A stretch of 64,000 nt of DNA from Bin16 sp965206315 (GCA_965206315.1 OZ242210.1:2666001-2730000); one strand, 5' to 3'. Shown: positions 15,525-24,251, counted from the stretch's first letter. Notes: generated by a model not told the origin, from the sequence alone. A program made the numbers and translations.

Positions 15525-16003
15525 CGGCCTGCCTCCGCCGCTTCGTGGACAGCTTCCACGATCTTCTTGTAGCCGGTGCAGCGACAGACGTTGCCGCGCA
15601 TGTAGTCCTTGATCACCTCCTCGGAAGGAGCGGGGTCGGCATCGAGCAGCGACTTCGCGGCGAGCAGCATGCCCGGCGTGCAGAAGCCGCACTGGAACGC
15701 GGCGTTGTTGACGAACGCCTCGATGAGCGGGGACGCGCTCTCGTCCGCCGCGAAGCCTTCGACGGTGAGCACCACCCTGCCCCGCGCCTCGAACGCCGGA
15801 ACGGTGCAGGAGCTGACGGGAGCGCCGTCCAGCAGCACGGTGCACGCGCCGCAGACCTGCACGTCGCACGAGCGTTTCGTGCCCGTGAGGCCGAACCGCT
15901 CGCGCAGCAGATCGATGAGCGGCGTCTGCGGCTCGACCGCGGCCTCGACCGGCGCACCGTTCAATTCGAATGCGACCGCCAGGGTGTCCTGCGGCTCAGG
16001 CAT
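15521..16003 (-). CDS. coxS-like: Molybdenum hydroxylase [2Fe-2S] subunit, CoxS type
   Basis: A 160-residue iron-sulfur subunit. C46, C51, C54 and C66 form the plant-type [2Fe-2S] site (KRSCDVQVCGACTVLLDG), and C105, C108, C140 and C142 form the second site (QCGFCTPGM, NVCRCTGYKKI). This is the full set for electron transfer from the Mo centre to FAD. The ATG sits inside the end of coxM and its stop overlaps the coxL start, so the three subunits are translated together. A GTG one codon upstream is less likely. Confidence 0.93.
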   Translation of the reverse strand: MPEPQDTLAVAFELNGAPVEAAVEPQTPLIDLLRERFGLTGTKRSCDVQVCGACTVLLDGAPVSSCTVPAFEARGRVVLTVEGFAADESASPLIEAFVNNAAFQCGFCTPGMLLAAKSLLDADPAPSEEVIKDYMRGNVCRCTGYKKIVEAVHEAAEAGR

Positions 16004-16874
16004 CACCGCCTCCGTTCCGCGCCAGCGCGCGCAGCACCGTCCGCTCCATGAAGACGCGCACGAGGTGCTCCTTGTAGTCGACGCCGCCGTGCATGTCCTC
16101 GACCGCGTCGGCGTCCTCCGCCGCCAGGCGGGACGATTCGCGGATAGCAGACGCGCCCTCGGTCAACGCATCGACGCGCTCTCCGCGCAGCACGTCCTCG
16201 GAGCGGGAGAGCCGCCGCGCGACGGGTGAGACGCAGCCGAGGGCGAGACGCGCATCCGCGACGACGCCGTCCTGCACCGCGAGCGCGGCGGCGATACCGA
16301 GCGTCGGGCGGTGGTGGTAGCCGAACTTCGAGTAGGCGGCGCGCATGCCTGCGGGGAACGCGGGGACGCGCACGGCGGTCAGGAGTTCGTCCGGCGCGAG
16401 CGAGGTCTCGTATGAGCCGGTCTGCAGGTCGCCGACGGCGATGCGCCGCGAGCCGGACGGCCCCGCTATGTCCAACTCGGCCTCGTAGACGAGGAGCAGC
16501 GTCGCGGGGTCTGAGTGGGGCTCGGCGAAGCAGAGGTTGCCCGCGAGCGTGCCGACGTTCCGCACGCGCAGGTTCGCCACGCTGTGCTCGACCTCCGACA
16601 ACAGCGGCAGCCGGTCGCGCACGAGCGGGTCGTGCTCGACAGCGCTGTGTGTCGCGCTCGCGCCGATGACGATGCTGTTACCGTCGGCGGCGATGGCGTC
16701 GAGGCCGGGGATGCTCTTCACGTTGACGAGGGTGTCGTAGGCGAGCAGGCCGGACTTCATGGCGAGCAGCAGTTCGGTGCCGCCGGCGTAGAGCGCGGCG
16801 CCGCCGTCCGCGTCGGCGAGGGCAGACGCGGCCTCCCGGACGGTCGTGGGTTCATGCAAGCGGAACGGCTTCAC
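15996..16874 (-). CDS. coxM-like: Molybdenum hydroxylase FAD subunit, CoxM type
   Basis: A 292-residue FAD-binding subunit. LYAGGTELLLAMK (about 29-41) is the pyrophosphate-binding loop, LRVRNVGTLAGNLCFAEPHS (about 102-121) is the second FAD loop with the TLAGN motif, and the CO-dehydrogenase flavoprotein C-terminal domain follows (KFGYHHRPTLGIAAAL). Length is normal for CoxM. It is the first gene of the operon; a short upstream gap separates it from the frameshifted toxin copy B. The order M-S-L is that of CO dehydrogenase operons. Confidence 0.92.
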   Translation of the reverse strand: MKPFRLHEPTTVREAASALADADGGAALYAGGTELLLAMKSGLLAYDTLVNVKSIPGLDAIAADGNSIVIGASATHSAVEHDPLVRDRLPLLSEVEHSVANLRVRNVGTLAGNLCFAEPHSDPATLLLVYEAELDIAGPSGSRRIAVGDLQTGSYETSLAPDELLTAVRVPAFPAGMRAAYSKFGYHHRPTLGIAAALAVQDGVVADARLALGCVSPVARRLSRSEDVLRGERVDALTEGASAIRESSRLAAEDADAVEDMHGGVDYKEHLVRVFMERTVLRALARNGGGDA

Positions 16875-16925
16875 AACGCGGGGATGCTATCCGCACGAGC
16901 GTCGCGGCGGCAAGCATGGGGGACG

Positions 16926-17196
16926 TCAGCCCCAGTAGTCGGGACTCACGCGGGAGATTGAGAGAACACGTACCGTTGCCGGATTCTCGAACTCGTAGGT
17001 GAAGAAGAACCTTCCGGCGGTGTAGCCGATAGCGCCGAATCGATACGGCAGTGGTAATCGGACCCTGGGAGGTGCCATCCGGTTCAGGGTCACTCATCAG
17101 ATGGTCAATTGCCGCCTGTACTTCCAAGCGCTCTGCCTCGGAGAGCGCCTCGACGAATCTACGGGCGGCAGTGTCCAGGAGTAGGTCAACGGGCAT
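16926..17196 (-). pseudogene. ParE/RelE-like toxin (copy B), frameshifted
   Basis: The ATG at 17196 opens MPVDLLLDTAARRFVEALSE and AAIDHLMSDPEPDGT, then the frame is lost near 17085. In the frame one base away the toxin resumes as RVRLPLPYRFGAIGYTAG, FFFTYEFENPATVRVLSIS and SPDYWG, ending at 16926. The resumed part matches copy A at 13281. One extra base explains the break. The start lies within the antitoxin gene, as in copy A. The two copies break at different points, which speaks for separate inactivation. Confidence 0.7.
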
Positions 17197-17362
17197 CGAG
17201 TTCCCGTTTTACCTCTTCCCATGGTATTCCCGGTTCCCCTGCCCTGGCGCGATCGTAGGCCTCGTTCGTCTCTTTGACGAGCTTCTCGTCTGCCACCATT
17301 GCGCGCACGAGGGCCTCGCCGGTGAGGGGCTTCGGTGCGTTCTTCCTGCGCCTGGATGCCAT
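17186..17362 (-). CDS. Antitoxin of a ParE-like module (copy B)
   Basis: A 58-residue protein: MASRRRKNAPKPLTGEALV, then MVADEKLVKETNEAYDRARA and GIPWEEVKRELDAR. It is homologous to the antitoxin at 12820 over PLxGEALVRAxxADxKLVxE. It overlaps the start of the frameshifted toxin by 11 bases. If the toxin is dead, this gene may be an orphan antitoxin that could still neutralise related toxins. Confidence 0.65.
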   Translation of the reverse strand: MASRRRKNAPKPLTGEALVRAMVADEKLVKETNEAYDRARAGEPGIPWEEVKRELDAR

Positions 17363-17413
17363 GATATTCGCTTCGTGCGGCTCCTGCTGCTCAGTATAAC
17401 AAGCGTGCGTCGC

Positions 17414-18475
17414 CTAGTTCTCGCCGATGAGCAGCTCGGCGGTCTCCCTGCTCATGCCGTTCTCGAGGAGCGGGTTGCCGTAGAGCGTGTAGACCTGCAC
17501 GTCCCTCGGGTACAGGCGGAGCGGCCAGAACCAGGGCTGGGAAGTGTGCGATCCCACAGCGCCGCAGGTGCGGGTCGCCCGCCTCGTTGGCCCGTCGTTG
17601 GCGCACATGAGGCCGCTGTGCGTGTGCTCGGCGGCATAGAGCGCGTGCATCGCCTCGTGCAACCCTATCTCGTACATCACCGGCCCGGGGATGCTCACCT
17701 GCTCGCCTCCGGGTCCGGAGGCGTACCGCCGCAGACCGATGATGTCTTCTCCCAGCACCGCGCATCCGGCCCAGTCGTCCGTGTCGCCACACCACCGACC
17801 GAAATACTCATTCCCTTCGTACCACTGCAACGCCCCTGCCTGCTCATCGGACTCCGTCCATTCACGGTGCGTCCAGGTTTCGAGCTCGGGCATGACCTGC
17901 GTGCGTATCACCTCCTGCGTCCGCGCGGGAAGCCTCGCGTCCACCCAGTACCTGCCGGTGCTCATCGCCTCGGACTTCACGACGGCTCCCGAGACGAACA
18001 GCCCGCTGCACGCGGGGTCGAAGAGGCAGTCCCTTACGCGAGCATCGGCGAACAGCACCGGCTCCGGGACGGGCGTCGGGGTCGGCACCGGCGTCGGAGT
18101 CGCGGTCGGAGCAGGCGTGGGGGTGGCGGTCGGCGTGGCAGTGGGCCGGGGTGTGGGGGTCGCGGTTGCCATCGGTGTCGGGGTGGGCGTAGCGGTCGGC
18201 GCCGGGGTAGGCGTCGCGATGGGGGTTGCAGTCGCAGTAGCCGTGGGGGTTGCAGTCGCAGTAGCCGTAGGCGTGGGCGTTGGCGTTGGTGTATGCGTGG
18301 GAGTGGGTGTGAGCGTGGGCGTCGGAGTGGCGGTCGGCGCCGGGGTCGGAGTGGGCGCAGCACAGCCCGCGATGACGGTTACGAGCAGTAAGGTCAAGGC
18401 AAACGCCAAGGAGCAATGTTTCGAGAACACCAGCGTCTCCTGGAGGTGAGCCTTTGCGTAGTCCATCCACTCCAC
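17414..18475 (-). CDS. Pro/Thr-linker lipoprotein with an HExxH motif
   Basis: A 353-residue lipoprotein. Residues 21-38 form the signal with lipid C38 (VIAGCAA). Residues 41-138 are a low-complexity Pro/Thr/Ala linker of nearly 100 residues. The C-terminal domain has cysteines at 150, 156, 229, 238, 291 and later, probably paired. It carries H273-EAMH-277 followed by ALYAAEH, so a zinc peptidase or a related metal site is likely; the third ligand may be in AAEHTH. Family unknown. It sits alone on the minus strand, divergent from the sulfite-oxidase-type gene. Confidence 0.75.
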   Translation of the reverse strand: MEWMDYAKAHLQETLVFSKHCSLAFALTLLLVTVIAGCAAPTPTPAPTATPTPTLTPTPTHTPTPTPTPTATATATPTATATATPIATPTPAPTATPTPTPMATATPTPRPTATPTATPTPAPTATPTPVPTPTPVPEPVLFADARVRDCLFDPACSGLFVSGAVVKSEAMSTGRYWVDARLPARTQEVIRTQVMPELETWTHREWTESDEQAGALQWYEGNEYFGRWCGDTDDWAGCAVLGEDIIGLRRYASGPGGEQVSIPGPVMYEIGLHEAMHALYAAEHTHSGLMCANDGPTRRATRTCGAVGSHTSQPWFWPLRLYPRDVQVYTLYGNPLLENGMSRETAELLIGEN

Positions 18476-18483
18476 CCCGCCAG

Positions 18484-18601
18484 TTCACCCCCATCCCAGC
18501 TTCCCCCGTCGAGGGGGAAGGGGCCAGGCAGGGCGCTCGCACCACGCCCTGCCGCGTGACCTGCCCGGTCACTCTGGATTCCCGCCGGTGCGGGAATGAC
18601 G
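18484..18601. repeat. Composite intergenic repeat, modules B-D-A
   Basis: B (18484-18521), D (GCGTGACCTGCCCGGTCA, about 18554-18571) and A (18575-18601, loop GGT) lie upstream of the HExxH lipoprotein gene. Confidence 0.8.
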
Positions 18602-18710
18602 GATGCGGTCGGGCCCACGCTCCCGCAAGTCAGGCAAAGGTCTCGAGAGTGCGGAGCCAAGCGCCTATCAGCTACAAGATGCTAACAGACGAGAAACCGG
18701 CCGCAGGGCA

Positions 18711-18739
18711 TTGACACCGCACGCATGGCATCGGTTAAG
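18711..18739 (+). promoter_or_regulatory. Putative promoter of the sulfite-oxidase-type gene
   Basis: TTGACA (18711-18716) is a perfect -35, and GTTAAG lies 17 bases downstream as a weak -10. Transcription would start near 18746, giving a leader of about 190 bases. Confidence 0.45.
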
Positions 18740-18745
18740 GTTCCG

Positions 18746-18903
18746 CCAGAATCTCCAGTCCTCAACGGTCAGAGGTGTCCAGGTGACGTCCGCTTGCGTC
18801 TGTAGCAGCTGTTGCGCCCACGAAGCCGGGGTGTGCTGTTGTATGCACCTCACCGGCCCGGACACCCCTGCCCCGCATCACATCCCAGGCTGCGGGGCTT
18901 TTT
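18746..18903 (+). promoter_or_regulatory. Candidate structured leader (attenuator or riboswitch)
   Basis: The stretch between the putative promoter and the sulfite-oxidase-type gene contains an imperfect hairpin at about 18831-18867 (GCCGGGGTG paired with CACCTCACCGGC) followed by an intrinsic terminator that ends 32 bases before the start codon. A terminator between promoter and coding region is typical of transcription attenuation. I cannot match it to a named riboswitch class. It may instead be a separate small RNA. Confidence 0.4.
18870..18903 (+). terminator. Intrinsic terminator in the leader
   Basis: GCCCCGCA (18870-18877) pairs with TGCGGGGC (18891-18898) around a 13-base loop, and TTTTT follows. 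Confidence 0.75.
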
Positions 18904-18935
18904 CATGCCCCCGCCACGGATAACCAGGAGGCCGT

Positions 18936-20018
18936 ATGACATCCAAGCCCACCCCCGAAGGCACGCACGTCAAGCCGACGCCGGACGACCTGTTCTTCCA
19001 CCACGACGTGTGCGTGGAGACACGCTGGGAGAACCTGTACGGACGCGGGTACCTGACGCCCGCATCGCTGTTCTACATCCGGAACCACGGGCCGACACCC
19101 ATCATCGACCAAAAGACGTGGCGGCTGAGCGTGGAAGGGCCGGGCGTGGAGAACCCGCTGAGCATCAGCTACGACGAGCTGCTGCGGATGCCGTCGGTGA
19201 CGGTGACGCGCTTCATCGAGTGCGCGGGCAACGGGCGCATCTTCTTCAAGGAGTACCAGGGAGAGATGCCGAAGGGACGCCCGTGGCGCTACGGCTCCTA
19301 CGCTGTCGCCGAGTGGACCGGCGTGCCGCTGCGCGAGATCCTGGAGCGCGCGCGCATCAAGCCGACAGCCGTCGACGTGATGCCGACGGGACTGGACGAG
19401 GCCGCCGTGGAACGCCCCATGCCGGTGTCCAAGGCTATGGAGCCGGACACCATCGTCGCGTACGCGATGAACGGCGACCTCATACCGCCCGACCACGGCT
19501 TCCCTGCACGGGTTGTCGTTCCCGGATGGGTCGGCGTCAACAGCATCAAATGGGTGGGGAAGATCGTCGTATGCGAAGAGCCCATCTACGTCATGCGGAA
19601 CACGGAAGAGTACGTGCTGGAAGGGCCGGACTTTCCGCCCGAACCCCCGGCGTGGGGGCCCATCCTCACCACGACGCCGGTCCGCTCCGGGATCGCCATG
19701 GCGTGGCCGGGGACGCTGCAGGCCGGCACGCAGGCGATCCGGGGCTTCGCGTGGTCCGGCCACGGTAGCATCAGCCGGGTCGAGTACAGCCTTGACGACG
19801 GGAAGACGTGGGCCGACGCCTGCATCCAGGAGCCGAACATCCCGAAGGGCGGCTGCCGCTGGGAGTTCATCTGGGACGCGACGCCGGGCGAGCACACTAT
19901 CACGATGCGGGCGACCGACAGCGCCGGGAACACGCAGCCGGAGCCCGACGCGATGAAATGGAACGAGCGAGGCTACGACTTCTGGGCGGCGGTGCCGCAT
20001 CCGGTGACGGTGGTGTGA
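18936..20018 (+). CDS. Sulfite-oxidase-family molybdopterin enzyme
   Basis: A 360-residue protein with the two-domain core of the sulfite oxidase family. The Mo ligand is C96 in TRFIECAGNGR. DHGFPARVVVPGWVG and NSIKWV form the conserved binding region (about 190-210), and the C-terminal dimerisation domain (about 240-350) has FAWSGHGSISRVEYSLDDG and the final WNERGYDFW. There is no heme domain and no Tat signal, so it is cytosolic as written, unlike SoxC or YedY. The ATG at 18936 follows AGGAGG. Substrate unknown. Its leader carries an intrinsic terminator. Confidence 0.9.
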   Translation: MTSKPTPEGTHVKPTPDDLFFHHDVCVETRWENLYGRGYLTPASLFYIRNHGPTPIIDQKTWRLSVEGPGVENPLSISYDELLRMPSVTVTRFIECAGNGRIFFKEYQGEMPKGRPWRYGSYAVAEWTGVPLREILERARIKPTAVDVMPTGLDEAAVERPMPVSKAMEPDTIVAYAMNGDLIPPDHGFPARVVVPGWVGVNSIKWVGKIVVCEEPIYVMRNTEEYVLEGPDFPPEPPAWGPILTTTPVRSGIAMAWPGTLQAGTQAIRGFAWSGHGSISRVEYSLDDGKTWADACIQEPNIPKGGCRWEFIWDATPGEHTITMRATDSAGNTQPEPDAMKWNERGYDFWAAVPHPVTVV

Positions 20019-20045
20019 GGGGCTCTGCGCCCCTACGCCGGACGC

Positions 20046-20404
20046 CCTCACCCGCCCAAGCGCGTCGATCTCTCCCCGAGGGCGAGATGGGGAGCATACA
20101 GGGCACCCACGAGCGACGCCCCTACACCAGACGGGGTTCCTGCCTTCGCAGGAACGACGGAGTTGTGCTCCGTCCGGAATGACACGCCGCGCCGCCGCCC
20201 TGCCGCAGGGCCCTCACCCGCCGCGCAAGCGCGTCGACCTCTCCCCGAGGGAGAGGTGAGGAGACACGGCCCCGAGAGATTCCTCGACTGCACCACCGGC
20301 TAGGTCGACGGCTCCGCCCGGAATGACAATCCGCCCCACCTCTCACTGACCCCGCCGCGTGACCTGCCCGGTCACTCTGGATTCCCGCCAGTGCGGGAAT
20401 GACG
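20046..20404. repeat. Cluster of composite intergenic repeats
   Basis: The 400-base gap 20019-20423 is almost wholly repeat: B (20046-20090), C (20101-20128), a variant A with compensatory changes GGTTCCTGCCTTCGCAGGAA (20135-20154, then CGACGG), a second B (20211-20259), D (about 20357-20374) and A (20378-20404). No gene is visible. Confidence 0.85.
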
Positions 20405-20423
20405 GAGCTGCGCTCCGCTCGGT

Positions 20424-21803
20424 TCAGGAGCGATCGCGGAGCTCCTGCAGGCCGACAGCGGCCTCGCGGCGCAGCCTGTCGGCGGTCACGCGCTCCTGGT
20501 CCACGGTCTTGAAGGCGTCGACGGTGAAGGGACGCCATGAGTTGCGCAGGGCGCGTACGGCCCCCTCTTCCCTCTCGACCGCCTCGACCAGCAGGTTGTA
20601 CATGGGCAGCAGGTAGCCGGACCGGGGGAGACTCCGCACCTCGCGACCGAGGTCGCCCATGCGCAGGTTGAAGCCGTCCAGGGACCGGAGCACCCCGGCG
20701 CGGTCGCACCCGCCGTCGGTCCTGCGCCAGTCGCCGTAGCGCTCGTGGAAGGCGTCCCACTTCACGATGAGGGCCGCGTAGTGGGCCTCGAAGTTCTCGA
20801 CCTCCGCGAGCTTCTCCTCCGGGTCGTCGTCGACCAGCAGCCTGACCGTCCGTCCGGCCCGCTCGAGGGTTGCTTCGCTCTCTTCGAAGACGGCGTCCAT
20901 CTCATCCAGGGGAGAGCGCGGTGGCGGGGCCTGGCCCTCGAGGAGAGCGGCAAGGTTCTCCTGCATCTTCGCATGCACCGCGAGCAGGGCCTCGCGCTCG
21001 GCCTCCGCCGTCGCCCGAAGCGTCGCGGCGACGCCTTCGGTGGCGCCCTCCGCGGAGAGTCCGGACACCGCCTCGACTATCGCGTCGAACCGGGCGACAA
21101 GCAGTTCGAGTTCAGCGACGACCGCGAAGGGGTCCATCTGGGCCGCCGCCTCCTGTAGTCCGGCGTAGTCGTCGTGGAACTCGTTCCAGTCGTCGCCGAC
21201 GGCATCGAGGGCGCCGGAGAACCTCATTAACGCCGCCCGCTCTCCGGGCCCGGCGGCTGCCTCCAACTGCTCGCGCAGCTCCAAGGCCATGTCTTCGACG
21301 CGCCTCTGGGCCCGAGCGGAACCGTCGCGGCGCTGTTCAACCTGCTCGAACAGGGAGACGTCGTCAGGCTGCCAGCGGTCACGCAGGTGACGGAACGCCG
21401 CCTCTTCATCCTCGGCGGCCGCGATCACTATGTCGGCGATCTCCCTGGTGGCAGCGGCCCGGGGAAGGTCTCCGGCCTGCGCCGTCACCTCCGCGAAGCC
21501 GGCGGCAAAGCCCTGCAGGGCCTCGTGGACCGAGCTCCTGTGGCAGGAGGTCAGGCCCGCGCGCCAGCGGTCGAAGTCCACGTGGAGCTGGTCCCACTCC
21601 TCATCGATGGCCTGCCGTTGCTCCGCGAACGCATCCATGGCCATGCGGTCGGCGGCCGACAGCGGTCCGACAGTCGAGGCGGGCGGCGCCTCCGGGGGCG
21701 CCGTCGGCGGTTGCGTATCGGCGGTCTCGCTGCAAGCGACCACCATGGCCAGCAAGAGCGATACCAGGAGCAGCGGAACAAGGGAGCCGAGTCTTACTTT
21801 CAT
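20424..21803 (-). CDS. Helical lipoprotein with duplicated domain
   Basis: A 459-residue lipoprotein with signal MKVRLGSLVPLLLVSLLLAM and lipid cysteine in VVACSE (residue 24), then a short Pro-rich linker. The rest is almost all charged alpha helix. Two regions are homologous: about 68-170 (WDQLHVDFDRWRAGLTSC...LRDRWQPDDVSLFEQVEQ) and about 350-455 (WDAFHERYGDWRRTDGGC...LRNSWRPFTVDAFKTVDQ). A coiled-coil-like stretch lies between. Family unknown. It starts three bases after the stop of the membrane gene upstream, as third gene of the operon with an SppA-like peptidase. Confidence 0.8.
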   Translation of the reverse strand: MKVRLGSLVPLLLVSLLLAMVVACSETADTQPPTAPPEAPPASTVGPLSAADRMAMDAFAEQRQAIDEEWDQLHVDFDRWRAGLTSCHRSSVHEALQGFAAGFAEVTAQAGDLPRAAATREIADIVIAAAEDEEAAFRHLRDRWQPDDVSLFEQVEQRRDGSARAQRRVEDMALELREQLEAAAGPGERAALMRFSGALDAVGDDWNEFHDDYAGLQEAAAQMDPFAVVAELELLVARFDAIVEAVSGLSAEGATEGVAATLRATAEAEREALLAVHAKMQENLAALLEGQAPPPRSPLDEMDAVFEESEATLERAGRTVRLLVDDDPEEKLAEVENFEAHYAALIVKWDAFHERYGDWRRTDGGCDRAGVLRSLDGFNLRMGDLGREVRSLPRSGYLLPMYNLLVEAVEREEGAVRALRNSWRPFTVDAFKTVDQERVTADRLRREAAVGLQELRDRS

Positions 21804-21806
21804 GAA

Positions 21807-23114
21807 CTACCTGCCTACCCCCACGTAATCAGTCACCAGGTCACCTCTGAACTCGCCGTCCAACAAGCGGTAGACCGCACCAGCCAACGTTGCCGGGCTG
21901 TCCGCGAGCACCACCAGGACGTGCCGGTCCTGGTTCCGGTCGAGCACGGTAACGAACGTCCCCTCCGGGTCCAGGTCCGGCGTGAAGGGAGTGCCCAGGG
22001 TACCGCCGATACGCACCCCGGCGGCCTGGAGGTACCGGCTCATCGGGAGAGCGTCCTCGTAGAGCCCGAGGAACACGGTGTCCCGGCTCAGGTCCTCGAC
22101 CCCGCGGACCTCGGACGAGATGCCGAACTCGGAGAGGCCGTTCTTCATGTCGATGCCTACGTCCCAGAGGGACGGCTGCCCCAGCAGGATGTCCGCGCCC
22201 GCTTCCGGGCCGGTCTCGTAGAAGTGCGGGAAGTCCGCCAGTTCGTACGTGCGTTCGGTCGAGGTGAGGTAGTCGGCGATGTTGGATATGAGCCTGCCGT
22301 TGTCCAGCAGTGAGTCCTGCGGAGGGACCATGAAGGTCAGGTCGGCTATCGCCAGCACGTTGCGGGCGCCGCCCCCTGCGATGGGGTAGAGCCGCTCCAG
22401 GTCTTCCACCAGCGACGACCTCGTACCGTCGCCGGCGAACGCCAGCCCGGGGCCGGAGGAGCGGATCGAACCGGCGGTGTAGAGGGTTATCGAATCCAGG
22501 CCTGCGGTGAGCTCGCCGGGCTGGAACTCGCTCACGATGATGTTCTGGAAGATCAGGTCGTACTCCGTCATGTCGTAGAGGTAGTCCGGCCGGAACTCCA
22601 GTCCGAACCTTCCTGCCAGCGTGTTGATCCGCTGGGGGCGGGTCGGGTCGGACACCAGCAGGAGTTTGCCGCCCTTGCTCACGAACCGTTCCACGAGGGC
22701 GGCCTCGGCTTCGGAGTACTCCAATTGCGGAAGGGCGACGACGAGGCTGTCCGCGCGCCGCAGGTCCTCCTCCAGGAGCCGGAGGCGGACACTCTCGTCG
22801 TAGGGAGTGAACCCGCCGAGGAACTCCACGTCATACCCCCGGTTGGCAACCCGTGAAGTGAGGGTGAAGAGCTCGCTCTCCGTGAACGCGTTGCCATGCA
22901 TGGCGTCCACCACCATGAGGCCCCGCTTCACCCGGGTCACGGGCGAGTCCACGGATGCATCCGCCGGGAGACGGGGCGCGGCTATCTGTTCATAGGGGAT
23001 CTCCACCTGGGGCGGCGGGTCGTACCCCCCTCGGTAGAAGAGGAGGAAGGCCACCCCGAAAGCGACGACGGCGAACGCGGGCAAGAGGGCGAGGAGTGCG
23101 AGTTTACGAGCCAT
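21807..23114 (-). CDS. Membrane-anchored GldG/DUF4350-like protein
   Basis: A 435-residue protein with one N-terminal helix (residues 5-27) and a large external part. Residues 60-175 look like a DUF4350 or GldG-type flavodoxin-like domain: RGLMVVDAMHGNAFTESEL, DSLVVALPQLEYSEAE and VSKGGKLLLVSDPTR. The middle holds AIADLTFMVPPQDSLLDNG, like the DNxxxxxNxxxYL signature of such proteins (SNIADYLTS). These domains occur in ABC-type or gliding-associated membrane complexes and are non-enzymatic as far as known. It overlaps the upstream SppA-like gene by 11 bases and precedes the helical lipoprotein by three bases. Confidence 0.7.
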   Translation of the reverse strand: MARKLALLALLPAFAVVAFGVAFLLFYRGGYDPPPQVEIPYEQIAAPRLPADASVDSPVTRVKRGLMVVDAMHGNAFTESELFTLTSRVANRGYDVEFLGGFTPYDESVRLRLLEEDLRRADSLVVALPQLEYSEAEAALVERFVSKGGKLLLVSDPTRPQRINTLAGRFGLEFRPDYLYDMTEYDLIFQNIIVSEFQPGELTAGLDSITLYTAGSIRSSGPGLAFAGDGTRSSLVEDLERLYPIAGGGARNVLAIADLTFMVPPQDSLLDNGRLISNIADYLTSTERTYELADFPHFYETGPEAGADILLGQPSLWDVGIDMKNGLSEFGISSEVRGVEDLSRDTVFLGLYEDALPMSRYLQAAGVRIGGTLGTPFTPDLDPEGTFVTVLDRNQDRHVLVVLADSPATLAGAVYRLLDGEFRGDLVTDYVGVGR

Positions 23115-24150
23115 TTCCCACGTACAGGTAGTAGAAGTTCGGTTGGCCTATGCCGAGCGGGAAGTCCGGCAGAGGGTCTGCCTGGTCCGTGCTCAGCTGG
23201 CGCTCGAGCATGAGTCCCCGCAGGGCTTGCAGTCCCGAGACGCCGTTGCCGTTCTCTTCCAGGAAGGCTTCCAGGACAGGGTCGCCCTCATCGAGGTCCG
23301 GCAGGAGGAGGTCGAGGGCGTCGACCAGGTTGGCCCCATCCCCGCTGTCCAGGGGTTCGAGGATCCGCTGCAACTCACGGATGATCTCTATCTGCACCTC
23401 GAGGTTGACGTCCACGAGCCCGTAGTTGGAGATGCCCGCCAGCTCCGCCGCCTTCTCGATAGCGTCGCTGTCGCTGCCGATCTCATCGGCAAGGCCCAGT
23501 TTCACGGCGTCCAGGCCGGAGTAGATCCGTGCCTCGATCAACTCGTCCCAGGAGATGCGCAGCCTGTCCCCCCGTTCGCTGACCACGGTCTGCGCGAAGG
23601 CTGACTTCAGCTCGTCCACCATCCCGATCCAGTCCCTCCTCGAAGCGCCATCCAGCTTATGCCGACCGCTGAACACCACGTCCTCGCCGGGCACCGGAGG
23701 GACCAACGGGTCGGCTCCGGAGACCACGCCCACGTTCCCCACGAGGGAGGATGGCTTGGCGAAGAGATGGCTGGCGCCCATCGACATCATGTACCCGCCA
23801 CTGGCAACCAGCCCGTTCATGACCACGACGACAGGTTTCTCCGCGCGAAGCGTGCGGGTCTCGAGGTAGAGGTGTTCGCTGGCCGCGGCGCCTCCTCCGG
23901 GGGAGGTCAGCTTGATGACCACGGCCTGGATGGAGTCGTCCTCACGGGCGTAATCGAGGAGCCTGTCCACCACATAGGCCGAGTCCTCGGTGATCACCGT
24001 GAAGGGTATGTCGATGACGCCGATCTTCGGCTGTCCGGGAGTAGCATTGGCGAACGTCCACACGCCGATCGCGATGCCCAGAGCAGCCAGCAGCGGCGAG
24101 ACGACGTACCAGCCGGTCAGTACTTTCCTCAAACGGGAGAAGAAGCCCAC
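23104..24150 (-). CDS. sppA-like: SppA-like S49 membrane peptidase
   Basis: A 348-residue protein with a membrane helix at about 14-34 and an S49 protease core. IGVIDIPFTVITEDSAYVV, AVVIKLTSPGGGAAASE and the nucleophile loop NGLVASGGYMMSMGA (probable S117) are typical. K165 in SGRHKLDG is spaced about right for the catalytic lysine. SppA-type peptidases cleave signal peptides and membrane proteins at the outer membrane face. I chose the GTG at 24150 because the upstream continuation is repeat and antisense to another gene. It is first of three overlapping genes, suggesting one membrane complex. Confidence 0.85.
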   Translation of the reverse strand: MGFFSRLRKVLTGWYVVSPLLAALGIAIGVWTFANATPGQPKIGVIDIPFTVITEDSAYVVDRLLDYAREDDSIQAVVIKLTSPGGGAAASEHLYLETRTLRAEKPVVVVMNGLVASGGYMMSMGASHLFAKPSSLVGNVGVVSGADPLVPPVPGEDVVFSGRHKLDGASRRDWIGMVDELKSAFAQTVVSERGDRLRISWDELIEARIYSGLDAVKLGLADEIGSDSDAIEKAAELAGISNYGLVDVNLEVQIEIIRELQRILEPLDSGDGANLVDALDLLLPDLDEGDPVLEAFLEENGNGVSGLQALRGLMLERQLSTDQADPLPDFPLGIGQPNFYYLYVGNGS

Positions 24151-24251
24151 ACCGCTATTCTCGCCTCTGGACGCCGCCGGTAGCAAGATGGGGGGAGGCC
24201 GCCGCGCGACCGTGTACGCTTGTGCGCACATGCGCGTCTGCGACGCGTTTC

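Noticed and set aside
13254..15572. A 772-codon open frame on the plus strand
   Set aside because: Antisense to coxL; composition is that of a GC shadow, while coxL has full family motifs.
18034..18363. Pro/Thr codon tracts as a microsatellite or CRISPR-like array
   Set aside because: They are in frame within a lipoprotein and code a Pro/Thr linker found in several other lipoproteins of the window.
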